Made by a program: the position numbers and the translations under genes. DNA of 64,000 nt from Anoplopoma fimbria (taxonomy: Eukaryota > Chordata > Actinopteri > Perciformes > Anoplopomatidae): NCBI RefSeq assembly GCF_027596085.1, contig NC_072471.1, positions 11,459,310 through 11,523,309 of the forward strand, given 5' to 3'. Below the pieces are notes generated by a model. The model did not search any database. It was not told the DNA's origin and saw only the letters and a list, made by a program, of their open reading frames with translations. This document shows positions 1 to 13,559 of this stretch, in pieces (positions within the stretch are counted from its first letter, which is position 1; each line of letters begins with the position of its first letter).

Positions 1-2640
1 CTGAAAAATCACCTGTTTCCTGTTTCCAGTTTGGCCGGCGACCAGGAGACGTGCTACTCACAGCGCCGGTGACGAGGCCATATGCACCTCTAAATCATGC
101 GGTATTACCACCACGCTGTGCTCCAACGAGCAACTATAACCATGATGGAAGACACCAGATGATCTGAGTTCAACAGCAGAGTTCATTTACATAATGCTAC
201 TTTAACGTTTTTAGTGGGGGAAAGCCATTACCCTGAGTTTATGTTTTAGTACCTCTAAGCTTTGAAAGTGTGAGCGTTAAATGTTTTTCCTTTTTTGCAG
301 TAAAATACATAAAATAATACAAATCAGATAACAGACTTTAATGCAAGAAATGATGTATGGGTTTAGAAATGTGTTCCATTTTCTGACGTGCAGTACAAAA
401 CTGCCATTTAAGACCACGCAGCAAGTGACTGTGTATGAGACAGACACAGACTTGTCAAGTGGAATTACACTCACAGGTGAAAAGGTCAAACTCACTGACC
501 CGCACGCACAGGAAGACAAGTTGTTGGGCAGACAAATGCAGGAAAAAATGGAAAGGTCACTTCATTCTATACTTTCTGAAAAAGCTCAAAATCCCATCAA
601 AGAAACAGAGACAAGTTGTGCCTCTCTGGTAAGAAGACAGCTGATGAATCAGGTGATACCACCTCCATTAGTCCATTTTGGTCATCTGTAGCATTTCTTT
701 GACCTCAAAACATCATTCAGAAATGAGATCTTGGAGCAGAAGATTATAATCATTAAATGTTCTTATTACAAGATTGGGAGCATTTCTATTGCAGTCTTAC
801 TTTTGGATCACAGGAATAATCATGCTGTAGTTGCATGATGCGGTTTTGTGGATTTTCCATTTCCACTACATTTTCTGCCTCCACACGTCTCTTTACAACC
901 TCTCAGGCTGATGTAACTGATAGCACCTACATAGTCCACATCCTTATCTGGATGAAGTAGCGGTCTGAAGTGACCATATGGAGGTGACGGCTGTGTGGGT
1001 CTTACCACAGCTTCCCCTGCTCTGTGTGGCACTCTCTGGAAACCATAGGTGGTGGCGGGAGGCGGGATGAAAGGGGTGACTGTCTAGCCCCCTCCATGCT
1101 GTCCAACAGGCTGGACATGTGGCACAGCATCTGTGTCCGGAGGACCGGCTCACACCAAATATTGGCCTGGGACACAACCGTACACACCCACATAAGAAGG
1201 GGGAGGGAGGTGAAAATAAAACTTAAAGGTGATCACCTTGTGCCTATGGTTTATTATATGAAAATGTATGAAAAAATGACTTAAATACAGGGATGAGAGA
1301 TAATACAGAAATATTGTGTTCCATAACACATGAATGCGTGTGTTAGCTTTGTCCTCCTCATCAAGTCTAATATGTGCATGCATTGTTTCCTATGAATCCT
1401 TTTTTACAAGTGTTCACCATTTAGAATCCCAATAACAATGAAAACACAAAAACGTTGAATGGTATCGAGAAGAAAAATGCTGACTTAATTAGATAGGGGT
1501 TTGATATGATAAATGCTTCAACAATTATACATTTAATGATTATATTCAATATGTGACCCAACATCCAATAGCTGAACTTATTAAAAAGGCCCACAATGAA
1601 ATGAACCTGACCTGACTAAAATGCACTCAATAAGCCATGCTTATGCTTGGTTTGAATCATAATTAATCAGGAATTCTTCCATAGAAAACAAACATTACCT
1701 TATTACTTAGCAGAAATCCAGGGGAGGATTAAACACAGAGCAGTTAGTGGCTTTTGTATTGTTGTGTGATACAATAGTGCTGACTTTGGTATAACTATAA
1801 GGACAAAACAAATTTGTCCAGTGAGGCTCTGAAGGCCAGAGGCTGTGGGACAATGTAACACAGCCACAAGCAAAATACATGGAATAGCAATTACTAAAGC
1901 CAGAATGGGGCCCCGCAGTGTGAGTGTGCAGAGATACACACACACACAAAATCACAAATGAAACGTTGAATGTAAATGGTCTGACGGAAGTCATAACTCT
2001 GTCAGTGGCCGCTGGGCAGCAGGGGTTGTGCAGCTGTGTGAACAGAGATAGCCACTGTGGTGTTGGAGTCACCAAGGAAGGCCCGCAGGCTGACAACTGG
2101 AATTGGCCTCTGAGATGTGCTGAACAGGTCTGTTCCAAACACTATACATCAATTTTTCAGGGGGAAATAATCACCACAAGTGAAAAAATAGCTGCAATCC
2201 ATTTTCATTGTCATTGTTTCACCCACAAAAGACATTTACCATCTAAAATGAAAAATCACCCTAAAGGACTACTTTAGGTGGCAATAGTCGCTACACACCA
2301 GCCTCTGCTGGGGCGTTATTAAGAATCCTACTGCTTTTCTGGGCATGACCCGCCCTGTTGAGCCTCCAACAAGGATTGACAGGCGTCCATGCTCGCCAAG
2401 GTAACCAGATATCTTTAGGTCCTATGCCCTGATCAACGGGCTATCCTGAACCAAACTACTGAAAGTCAATGCCTAACGGGTCTTGCCAAGTAATGCAGTG
2501 GGATTCATAATTAAGGTGCTAGTCAGATGTGATTGCTCCACAAGCTTCTAATTTCTCTGTACTGTGCCATTTGCTCTGCCCTGTCAGTTTGCTGTCAGGA
2601 TTGTACATTATTTCAATAAGGAGTTTTGTTGGAGAGCTAA
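1..2640. other. pdzrn4 intron 1, distal part
   Basis: No recognisable gene. The first 160 bp contain a short open stretch behind an AG (see rejected list). Otherwise it is unique-looking AT-rich sequence. Confidence 0.5.
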
Positions 2641-2657
2641 ATACACTCACCGAGCCG

Positions 2658-2701
2658 ACAAGCTTGCTAACTGATCGCTTACTGTCAGTTAGCAAGCTTG
2701 T
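2658..2701. repeat. Perfect 17-bp inverted repeat (stem-loop)
   Basis: ACAAGCTTGCTAACTGA at 2658-2674 is the exact reverse complement of 2685-2701, around a 10-nt loop. It may be a remnant of a foldback transposon. Confidence 0.9.
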
Positions 2702-4093
2702 TAGCTTTCTAAGAGGTGCATAACTTATTAAAAAAAGCCATTTGTAACATCAACTATTGTCTCATAACGTTTTGCACTACATTCTCCTCTGCGGAGCTGT
2801 AAATTGGATAGCGCAAAATAGTTAATGAGCTACAATTGCTTCCTCCATTTTGGCCTAAAAGGTCGAAAATTTGCGCGATTCACCAGACTTTATCTTTTTC
2901 GACAATATGGTGTAATTTACTTTGAGCAACCGGGAGAATCATTTTCAGTGCTGGTGTGACCGAGGCATTTAAATAGAATTTACATTATGCTGCTCTAAAA
3001 ATGTTGGACAGAAAAGGTCGAACACAGGTAACTGTCTCGCGGAAGGTGGAAGTCAAAGCATAAAGACTTGAATCGATGATGCCATCAGGTGACTGAAAAT
3101 GATGTCATCAATATCAATCTGTTATTCTGAAATGTGTTTTTGCTCTAACCAGAAACCACATTGATCAGGACTCACCATCCAAGACACAAGTGAGTGAGAC
3201 ACACACACACAGGAGGGATGCATACCCAAAGTACCCGGACAAACAAAAGAATTAGAGTTTGTCCAAAGCCGAGAGTCAACTGCCATCTTTCCTATCCCTG
3301 CTTTATAGCAACAGTATCAGCACTGGTATAATGAGCAGGTGGTGTCCTATTGTGTAGCACCGTTGGAACTAAAACAGATCAAAAACACTTTTAGAATCTG
3401 TAGTGTTTTGTGTGTGTGTGTGTGCGCCAAAGTGAAGTGAGAGATGGAAGAAACAGATTGCTGCGAGAAAAAAAGACCGAGGGGGGAAAGAGACTAATGA
3501 AGGTTATGGAGAAGGAGAAAGTAGGAAGAAGGAGAGGAGAAGAAATTAGTCTGGAATGATAAAAGAGAGGAGAGGCAGAGGGATTGTTGAGGAGTCCCTC
3601 TGGATTTGTAAGAATCTCCCCAGCCTCGAGTTTCGGGACAAAGTCACACTGACACACTTACTAAGCTCTCTCTCTCTCTCTTTCTTTTTTATTTCTTTCT
3701 CTCTTTCTTTTCCACTGGTAATGAGAACTGTAGGTGTTCGCTGACTGTCACATATTGCAGAGCGCTTAACAGTGCAGGTTTGCACACACACGCCCACACA
3801 CACACACACACACAATATTCTTGGACATCTGCCACAGCGCCAGGACACCTACAGTGTGATGCGGAAATCGGAGGAAACCAAGGGTCATTTTTATGTTCTC
3901 CACAAAAACACCATGCTTTATGATACAATCATGCATCTGTTGTTATGTTATGCCAAACGAATATTGCCGGAACTTTGGCTGTTATATATAGGCTTTGTCA
4001 TTTTTTTCTTTTTCTGTAAGATAAACCAGTTAATACATTAGCCTACAGTATGCAAATTAAGCAGCGCAAACTCTACATGTAATTCTTCCAAAC
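2702..4093. other. pdzrn4 intron 1: AT-rich sequence with small satellites
   Basis: Holds short GT (3,407-3,424), CT/TTTC (3,668-3,715) and CA (3,785-3,814) tracts. No gene is seen. Confidence 0.5.
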
Positions 4094-4399
4094 TTAAAGG
4101 GACAGTTTTGCTGGCGCCAACAGCTAGTTAAGAAAGTATATTGGATGGAAATACAGGGAAAAGGTTTTTATATGGATTTGACCAACAAGTTGGTTAGCTT
4201 TAGAGTTGCTGGATACAGCAACTCTAAAGCCTTAGGATACAGCCAATCTATCTGTGTCCAGCTGTTTACAGTCTTTGTGCTAAACTAATTAAACCGGCCG
4301 CTTGCTCTGGCTAAGACTTTACTGAAAAGACATGATGGTTGTTTCTACTTTTGGCAAGAAAGTAATTGTATTTCCCAAAATGTCAAACTATTCCTTTAA
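4094..4399. mobile_element. TTAA-ended foldback MITE copy
   Basis: The ends are TTAAAGGGACAGTTT (left) and, reverse complemented on the right, TTAAAGGAATAGTTT, so TTAA lies at both borders. The interior has the GCTAAACTAATTAAACCGG and TTCCCAAAATGTC blocks of an abundant teleost foldback family. An internal pair AGAGTTGCTG/CAGCAACTCT also folds. No transposase is present, so it is non-autonomous. Confidence 0.7.
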
Positions 4400-5837
4400 T
4401 CTATATTATTTCATGAAAATGTCAGCCATATCCTTTTTATATGCCAAAACAATTACTGTTTTATGCTCTGTCGGTTAACATATCCCTTTGTTCTAGCCAT
4501 TTTACTCAATTCACCTCAACGGCATGAAATGAGCCTAACCTCTCAGGGTTTCCTTTAACTGACATGTCTCATTTTCTTGCACTCCAGCCAGGCAGACAAC
4601 ACAGACATCCACCATCTCATTAGAGCATTGGGGCATTTAGTCAGAGAGCGTAATGAGCTCCAGACTGCAGCGCTGTACCTAACGTTCATGAAAGCAGCGT
4701 ATAGCAGCGATAGAGGTTATTAGGGGTTGGGATAATGTATTTCTTACATTTCACAGAGCCTATTACACGATCATCAACATCAAAACACTGACAACAGCCT
4801 TACTGTCATTTTACACAATGTGATTAGATTTCCCACCAGTGCTATAAATACACACACTTTGGACACGACTGCACACTTTGGACGGTAGTTTATGATATAA
4901 TGCAAGTATAATTTACGAAACAGAAACTGACTAACAACAGAACTGCTCAGTCTCATTATGCTGTATCCAGTTTCCCCGCTGCCTGTAACCGTGTAAGAAA
5001 CTAAATGATGAATGAATCCTTGCTGCTGGCCGCATTGTATTCGCTCGTACTGTACTTCAACAACAGAGAAGATCCAGAGCACGTGTTTCCCCACAATGAG
5101 CTACACACATATCGCTGCTTTGGAAACAAGCACCAACAATTCACATGTTTATCTCCCTCTGTATTTGAATCTAGTTCACGTTAACAGATGAAACCTGTTC
5201 AGATACGACTGACAGTTTTTAAAAAGCAATCAGAGAGAACAAATATATAATATCATGTGTTTTTAAAAAGGAATGGTACATTGGAGATATCTGTTTATCA
5301 GTAGATTCACAGTTTGCTGACACTTCCTATCTAATCAACACATTCCAGCCAAGGCCAGTACAAGATGACAAGTTAAACATTCACCGTTTTACTGCTCATT
5401 GTGACAATATTATGGCTTGAGCAGATAATAATGAGAGCATCAGTCAACAGAGTTCTTATGTTGTATTTCTGCCTATATATTGGGGAAATTCAATGAATAA
5501 AAGTGCCAAATACCAGAGCCAATACTAAGCATCAACATCGCAGTAACTGAATAGTATTTTTTACATGACAGCAGGGGTGAAAACTGTCACATCAGTTCAG
5601 AAGAAACAAAAAAAACAAAAACAAGTCCAGTTTCTGACAGACAACAGAGAGGAAAACAGCAGAACACATTTACTGGCTGTTCTTTGAACTGTATTGCTTC
5701 TAGACAGTCGCAGGAAAGAAGGGGATGTGATGAATTCCCCCGGAGCCACAGCGCGAGAAAAAGAGCTGAACTTGTCCTCACATCTCCTGCTGCTGAGGAG
5801 AAATAACTAGCTCCACTCACTTTGATGGAGAGAGGAA

Positions 5838-5875
<38 letters not shown>

Positions 5876-6080
5876 CACACACTTGCTCTCCGACTGGCTG
5901 CTTGGAAATAACTCATTTTTGTACATTTCTCTCATGTCCCTCTCCCATTTTCTCCCAGTTTCCCAACTAAACCTGCCTGATGCTTTATCTCAAAACCACT
6001 GACTTTTCTCAGCTCCTTCTTGTGATTCAATCTCACTTTTTACCATTCTTGCTCAATTCTCCAAAATCATTCCTGCCATG
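4400..6080. other. pdzrn4 intron 1, proximal part
   Basis: Only a (CA)17 microsatellite at 5839-5872 stands out. No gene is seen. Confidence 0.5.
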
Positions 6081-6143
6081 ATCATCATCATCATCATCAT
6101 TTGCATTCTGCAAGATGATGATGATGATGACCCCCCCCCCCCC
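6081..6143. repeat. (ATC)n/(GAT)n inverted repeat plus poly-C
   Basis: Twenty nt of ATC repeat (6081-6100) are followed by TTGCATTCTGCAAG and then 16 nt of ATG repeat (6115-6130). The arms pair over about 21 bp with a single bulge and a 3-nt loop. Thirteen C residues follow (6131-6143), then CTCC repeats (6162-6186) up to the pdzrn4 exon donor. Confidence 0.85.
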
Positions 6144-6199
6144 ATTAAAAACACACCAAACCTCCTCCCTCCTCCCTCCTCCCTCTAAGACTCACTCAC

Positions 6200-6268
6200 C
6201 TGTGCAATCTCATACAGCAGTTTGTAGTGTTCTTCCCTTTTCTGCAAGGTGCACAAATTGCAGCCCAT
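6200..6268 (-). CDS. pdzrn4: PDZ domain RING finger protein 4, first coding exon of the short isoform
   Basis: The minus strand carries ATG at 6266-6268 followed by MGCNLCTLQKREEHYK, then LLYEIAQ and a strong donor gtgagtgag, in phase 0 (23 codons). This is the distinctive N-terminus of the RING-less PDZRN4 isoform, whose next exon begins the first PDZ region. MGC could be an N-myristoylation/palmitoylation signal (inference). The exon lies in a CpG-rich block with a GGA-repeat 5' leader, as expected for an internal promoter. Downstream exons lie left of position 1. The gene follows cntn1 in the same orientation, as in human, which supports the call. Confidence 0.87.
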
Positions 6269-6560
6269 TCTAGTTGTCAGGGAAACAGCGCAGAAAGCCC
6301 CGCTGGAGTGTGTGCTCGCTGTCCGCGGTGTGTGTGAGCTCCCCCTGGGGCGAAACACACTCGGGCTCCTCTGTCCTTGGCTCCCCCGCTCCTCTTCCTC
6401 ATCCGTGTATCCTCAGAGATCCCCCCCCCTCCTCCTCCTCCTCCTCCTCCTCCTCCTCCTCCTCTGTTGCTCCAAGCCAGGAGACGCACCCACACACACA
6501 CACGTGTATCAGCTCACTGCTTTAGAGGTTGTGGCTGTAGTTCCTTCAGTGTGTGAGTGT
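6269..6560 (-). promoter_or_regulatory. pdzrn4: pdzrn4 short-isoform 5' leader and promoter
   Basis: This is a GC-rich, CpG-bearing stretch around 6,290-6,420. On the minus strand it carries (GGA)n at about 6428-6463, flanked by a G-run. Polypurine tracts of this kind are common at vertebrate promoters. No TATA box was recognised. Confidence 0.45.
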
Positions 6561-9500
6561 GTGCAGAGGGGGGAGTGTATCAGTGGTAAAGATGAGCAAA
6601 AGCACCTGGCTTCTCTTTCCCTCTTGCTTGTCACTCCTTTTTCTTGATTCTCACTTGCATGCCTACATACCACCTCCTCTCTCTCTGTGTGTGAGAACAC
6701 ACTAGTGCGCACACACACTTTTGGCTCATGGAGACACACCTCCTCCTGTGGCAGGCTGCCTACACATGCCCAGCTCCTACACCCAGGCTCATGAACAGAC
6801 AGCGTCCTCATTGGCTGTTTAAGGAAGAAGGGATGGGAGAAGAGGGAGGGGGACTGGTCTTATCTTGGGCATGTTCAGTATCTGAGCATCAGTGTTGTAG
6901 CATGCAGGCGGATGGGGAGCACATGCTGCATTTGTGTTTGTGTGTTGATCTGTTTTTGTATGCTCAACAGTGCATCTTTTTGATATTTGTGTGCACAAAA
7001 TCCATGTAAAAAAAAATCCCTAAATTTTAATGCAGGAAGTTCAATTAAACAGGAGTTGAAATGCCATCCCTACAGTTAATGAAGTTACTGAGTGAGCTAT
7101 TTGTCTGCGCCCACATTTGACAACTGGATTTGGCATCTAAATCAATCTAATTTGAATTCAATCAGATAGCATTTTGCACTCAGCACAAGGGTTGGAGGGG
7201 TGGTATTTAGTGGCCACCATAGATTAAGAGTCAGAGAGTGAGAGTCACTAAACAGATGCTCCCTCTCCCTGCCTACAGTTAGACAAGGGCACAGGACTGG
7301 GGTGACACACACACACACACAGGAAGAAACACAGACCGGTATTGATTGGCTTCAAATTAGCTTCCAGCCCAACTGGCCCCCTCTCCACGGGAGTGGGAGG
7401 ACAGAGGGGGAGTGAAGGAAAAAGGGGAGAGAGGTGGATTGAAGATGCTGGGATGCTGTTAAGATAAACTGAGAGCACAGTGAAGGTAATAAAACCCTGT
7501 TACACTAGAAATGAACGTAATTTGACATGGTAAATGTGTTTTGACAGAAATGTAATGCTGCTCAGATTACCTTTTTAAATCAGCATAATGAGAAGTTGTC
7601 AATGAACATTTTTATGGTAATGTTGAGGCACTGGCAGCACTTAGTTAAAGTAAGGTCTTGGTCTAAGACTTTAAGATTAAAACACCATGTGTTTACTTCA
7701 TTAACATATAAAGTCAAACTGACATTTTTAATTTCCCACACTTCTGATACTGCAGCTATTGAGCTCTATGTTCATTTTTTTTGCAAGAGAAGATAAAATA
7801 GTTTTTGAACCTATTTGTGGAAACGATTCTTTCAGGGGGAATTTGAGAAACAGCGTTAATAGGGCTGGTTATGTATCATTCATGATTTAAGACATCTTGT
7901 CCTTCAAAGCGTTAAACATTTGGGAGGACTAACAGTGCTGTTTATTTTTTATTTCACTCTTTAAGCAGGCTAGGCTTACTATCTTCCACACAGAAAGTGG
8001 ACCTAGCTTGTCAACATGAGCACAGCCTGATCTCACACAAATACATGAAATCACCACAACCTCTTACAAACGTGTGTCAGCACAGAGGATGCCAATGGAA
8101 AGTCAAAAAGGATAATTTGTCGTGGCGGACACAAAAAGGCTCAATAAAATAAAAATGTTTCCCCATATATAGAGGAGGTCGGTGTGGATGGCTGGGCATA
8201 ACACCTTTCACCCAGGAGACCTGTGTTAGCATACTTTTTCAAACCAAAAGTCAACGTCGAGTTATTTTAAATGAGGTGTACATCATTCATAATTCATACT
8301 TTTTAAGCCTACCATCTAACAGACTGCCTGGATGTTACCTGCATGTGTTTAAGAAAATAGAGCTTGCTTCCGAGATAACAAGTCGCCAATGATTCTAATC
8401 GAGGCAGCATTAACGTTTCCCCTGAAAACCTAATTTCTAGGAGTCAATGATGAATATTTATAGACTCATGCAGTATAAATTAACATGAAATAGTCTTTAA
8501 TTTGTTCCCTTAGACCTGCCAACAAATATCTTGTTGTTTGTGTTCTGTCTCAAATAAAAAAACAAGATATTTGTTTGTGTTCCTTATATATGAAAATGCT
8601 AGAATGAATATTACAAAACAACATGTTTTGTCCTGATGGAAGGTCAGTTTGTATGGATGACCTAAATAAAGTGTTTATGTTCCATGTATATGTTTGATTA
8701 ATTATTTCTTTACAAGAGGTTAGTGATTCACACTGTAGTACCATTCACTTTACAATGAAATGCATACATTTTACTGACTAACACTACAAAATCTGTTCCA
8801 CTTCCACGCGGGCAGCATGACGAATAGCCGTCACTGGTGAGACTATGGTCAGAGAGCACAGATGCGTCATCCTCCTTATCACCAGTCATGCAGGTACAAG
8901 GACCATAGTGGTTCAGTCAAGGGCGTCAGAGCAGATCCAGATACAGCCCCCCAGATAACACTTAACCCTTTCTCTCCGACCACTCTTGTCCCTTTCTGAT
9001 GAGGTCACCGCTTTCTCTGCCAAAGGTGACTTCTCAGGGGTGACATCACCGCCCTAATGAATTTTAGGATTCTTCGATTATTTTCTTTTGTTCTTTTTCT
9101 TCTCTTCTGTCAGTGTCTCCCACTCTTTTCCAGTGCTGATGTTTGCAGTCTGAGTATGGGATTAGAAATAACTCTGGTTAAACTGCTACTGTGATAATCC
9201 ATAAACCCAGATTTGCTGACCGACACAGAGAGCTAAATGTTTGTCCAGAACACACAACATATACAGTCCCACACACATATACACATCAAAAATGTGAAAT
9301 TCTCCATCCTATTACTAGACTTTCTCCAAAAGGATAGGAAATCTGAGAAGCAAAGCTTTTCTACAGAGGGTGACATCATCATTGTGGTCGTTTATGGCCT
9401 ATCACCATACTTTTTTATTGTTCATATCACCCACTTTCCATCATCTCTACAATGTCTCTCCTTCATTTCATCATCCTGTTCTATTGCCTCTGCGTACATG

Positions 9501-11889
9501 AGACACTGGACAGATGTCTGGCTCATGTTCTCATATAAAATTGAAGAGACTCGTATAACTTTAAGAGATGTGGGATTTGAACCCTGCAGAAATTATGCGG
9601 AGCATATTGCACAAACAAAATGCATTTCATCCTCTTTGATGTCTGACAACTGGACTGGCAATGCAGCAGCAGAGTGGTGTCATACCTGTAAGTTGCACGT
9701 TGAATTAATTATTTGACAGGTAGTTACATTTAGGGTGAGGAGGGCTGAGGTAGGTTCAAACAGCTGCACTGGTCATTTCACATTTTATGGTAAAGTTCGT
9801 CAGTGGGATCTGCCGTCAGTGAAAGGTGAACCAAAATTAGCTTGCTGCAGGGTGAAAGTGTTGCACTTCAAAGGAAACCTGAGACGGCACATTAGCATAA
9901 TGTCCTATATGGCTGTGATTGAAAGAAAATTGTCCACTCTGCACGTTCCTCGCTGAAAATAGAAACTTGTTAGGTAAGCTCTGAGCCATTTCAGTCTTGA
10001 ATCTGCAGTGAATCTGAGTATAAACTTTTAAAAAGGAAACTCTGAAAGCAGTTAAAGTTCTAGGTATAGCAGGTAATTACAGCTGCGTGAATACCTCACC
10101 ATGATATTCAAAGGCCACAGTACCCTTGACGACAGACAGAGCAGTGCGTCATGGGTAGAGAGTGGATCTAATCAGGAACGATGATCACGCATTCGGTCTG
10201 TGCTCTGCACGGCCTGCCCTGCAGAATACCAACAAACTGCTGTTAAATAAGTTACCAGTGGAAACTTTTTTTCCGACAAAGTTGCCTTGAAGCACATCGG
10301 TGGGTACACATCCTGGACACGACACAACGTAAGCGCAGGCAGACTGAAAACACCTCCAGGACTCATAAATCTTGGTTTTATTATGATCTGATGAAGTGTC
10401 CTTTATGATTCTTTTGGTCTCGGTTGTTGCTGTTCAAAACAGCACCAGATTCTACTTCAAAGAAGTTAGAAACAGAGCTGGAAGCACATTTCCATGATTG
10501 TATAAATAGGTTCTAATGTTAATCTTCAATTAGTAGATGCTAAATAATGATAGACAGCTTTGTCCAGTCCAATTTGCTAGTTTCACTTGCGTATGTGAAA
10601 TTGCAGTTGTCAAAAGCAAGTGTGTGTCAATTCTAAAGCACCTGTGGTGATAAAGTTTGCTTCTAACCTGACTTTTAGATGTCACGTCACGTATGAAAAG
10701 ATCAATACAAAACAGCAGCATATCTGCAAGCGTAGACAGCTGGGCGTCTCAAAGCCAATGGCGTGAGAAAAGCCTGAGGGCGACTCAATAGCCATAACCC
10801 ATACATTATTAAACACCCTGAACCATTCATCTAGGTAAAAACATGATTAGAGTGCTACTTACAAAACGCAGCTAAAGGCCGATGGGAAATGATGGTACGT
10901 GATGGTAATTGAAAAGCGGCATCCTTTTCTGTTTTTTGTTCTAGTAATTACATTGTAACTATTCATTACTGTCTAATTACTTTGCAGGAGGCCAGCGTTC
11001 AGATCCAATCCTCATAATGACTGTCTGTCCTCCGCTCATTGTCTGCTGATCCCAATTGTTGAAGCAAAACGACTGACTCTGTAAAAAAAAAAGAAGAGCC
11101 CAAGTGACTTCAGTCATTTAATTATCAAATAATGAGCAGAGTTAAAAGAGAAACAAAAGGCGGTCAAGCCAACAAAAGTATAGAAAAGACAAAACTGGGA
11201 TCCATTCAACAAAACACAGAGGGACCTTTTGTTCATAATTTGCTAGTCGGGGAAAAATCATTCATTAGTGAGTTGTCGTAGAAACAGGGTGTTTTAATGT
11301 CCAATCTTAGTTATGTTCCCTTTGAGCAGCCGGGCAAAGCGAGGTAGACACATGCACACAAATTTACACATGTACACAAACAGACAAAGTGTGCGATAAT
11401 GGAACCACTCAGAGCTTGGCATCAGACGAACCGTGGCGTCCATTAAAACAAGTGAAATCACTGTTGAATCAGTCGCTAACACTTTCTTTGTCACTGCTTC
11501 ATTGAACAAGGCTATTTAGAAAAGCAAATGGAAACATTTCTTGAACCATTGTGACCACACACCCAGAGACTGCGTTTCCCCCTTCCTTGCTCACTATTCA
11601 ATAAAGCAACTTAACCACAACAGGACAGCATGACTGGGGGCAATATGAGACGCTGACAGTCTCTTTACTCAATAAGCTAGCAGCCAAACTGGCGTCTGAC
11701 CAGCTGACCCCTCACCACGTTTGCTGAGCAGGGTCAAGTAGCCCATAAGGGCAGAGATGTCCTCAGGCACACTGAAACAAGTTCAGATTTCCCTCCACAG
11801 CTTTAATTACATTAAAAACACGATTTTCTACGTTTAACTTTTCAAAGCTGGTTATACCTTATATTTGACTTTGGGCACGGCTAAAGGGC
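6561..11889. other. Sequence upstream of the pdzrn4 short-isoform exon
   Basis: No exon of a known family. A homeodomain-like cluster of TAATTA words sits at about 10,840-11,000; otherwise it is AT-rich sequence with short CA tracts. Confidence 0.5.
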
Positions 11890-12430
11890 TGTATGGTGCA
11901 ACACTTTGGTCCATACTGAAATATCACAACAACTAATAGATGGATTACCATGGAATTTGGTACAGACATCCATGGTGACCAGAGGATGAAACCAAATGAC
12001 TTCCTTGATCCAATGACTTTTCTTCTAGTTCCACCAGCTGGCCAACCTTTTACTTATCCATTGAAATATCTCATATACTTGTTGAACAAAATTCTGTGTA
12101 GATTCATGGTCCTCGGGGGATGAATACTACTGACTTTAATGACCCCCATCTTCTTCTGGATCACAAACATGGGTTGATATTTTGACAAATGGATTTTGAT
12201 AAATTTCTCCACTATTGGACAGATTGACTAGAAATTTGGTACAGATTTGAATATTCTCCCAATTTTGGAACCCTTTGCATTTCGCAACACTTTTTTTACC
12301 TGATTGTGCACAACTAAACATCAGTATGACAACATTGTCATTTTGAGCATACAAATGTTAGCATGCAGCTCAAGCACCATTGTGCTTAGGTACAGCTTCA
12401 CAGACCAACTACAGCATGTGTGACTCTAAG
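11890..12430 (+). repeat. Teleost interspersed repeat, copy 1 (plus orientation)
   Basis: It contains the blocks ACAACTAATAGATGGATTAC, ATGGAATTTGGTACAGACAT, a CCACCAGCTGG block and, at the right, ATGTTAGCATGCAG with TAGGTACAGCTTCACAGA. The same word order recurs elsewhere in the window in both orientations. It is non-coding; the class (probably a DNA transposon remnant) was not determined. Confidence 0.65.
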
Positions 12431-13559
12431 TTTGGTTGTCTTTCATTCATTTATACTATGATTATCATCCATTCCAACAAAATAATGTATCAGTGAGTTG
12501 TGATCACTTATTTGATTACAACATCTAAACCGACCGGAGCTCATCTGTCACACAGCTAAGTCTCAGGTTCCACCCATGTCCAACATGTGTGTATGTGTGC
12601 ATTTAAGAGAGACAGGCATTATCTGTGCCTAGCCTTAGGGTGTAAATATACACGGGTACCCTTTCTGCGCACACACACACATTTACACAAGAGTGTTGCT
12701 TGGCTTCGGGTCTGACCCTGATGTGTTAACCCAATAGCATAGCTCCAATAAAACTGATTAAAGAAGTCTTCCCCTGCTGCTCCCAGGTCCTGCTGCTGGA
12801 CTAATGGCACAAGTGGGCCTCTTAATCTTTCCACAACATCTGTGCCAGTATTGAACCATAAGAATGGATGGAGCACCGGGGCTGAGAGAGCACCACAAGT
12901 AACCCAAGGGAGGGATCAAGATAGATAAACCAGATAGGTAGATAGACACGGAGGATATAGACCAATAGATACTTGGATCTGTTCATATTGTTCTAGTTTC
13001 CATTCTTCATCTGAATGCTGTGCACATCCTCCTCTCCTCCACTTGATGCAGAGCGAGGGAAGGCCAAGCCAGCTGTTCCTCCATTGTCCAGGTGCTTAAC
13101 AGGATTAAGGAGGGCATAAGGCCAGCCTCCTCCACCCACACACACACACATGCACATGCAGACACTTCCATACGAAGACTTAACCTCAAACTTCAACGGC
13201 TGACAGAGAAGCACAAGGACACATCATACCTCGGCTTAAAGTATAAGGTATGGAGCCATGCTTGGCCAAGCATGCAGATATTGTGTTATTTTGGTGCTCA
13301 GGGTTAGAAAAAATGGTGTAAATAAAAAAATAGCACCTTGCAAAAATATATATATTGAATTCTGTCATTCAACCCTGGGTTCAGTATCAGATCTACATAT
13401 TATTATTAAAGACCTGAAAGGAAACCTAGGATTTACCAATCTTGTGCAGCCTTGACATTTCTGTCTCTCTTGAAAAATCTTTGTCAGGTACAGCAGATCA
13501 CTCCACAGTACACTAGTACAGGGTTGCAAAAAAGGGATTATAAAGTGCTTCAAATGAAA

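Noticed and set aside
1..165. Plus-strand open stretch after tcctgtttccag ending in TGA (FGRRPGDVLLTAPVT...), resembling a last exon; an open frame with a donor also exists on the minus strand
   Set aside because: No recognisable protein, no second exon to join, and it lies inside the intron of a minus-strand gene.
341..691. 116-residue plus frame
   Set aside because: No similarity or splice context; within pdzrn4 intron.
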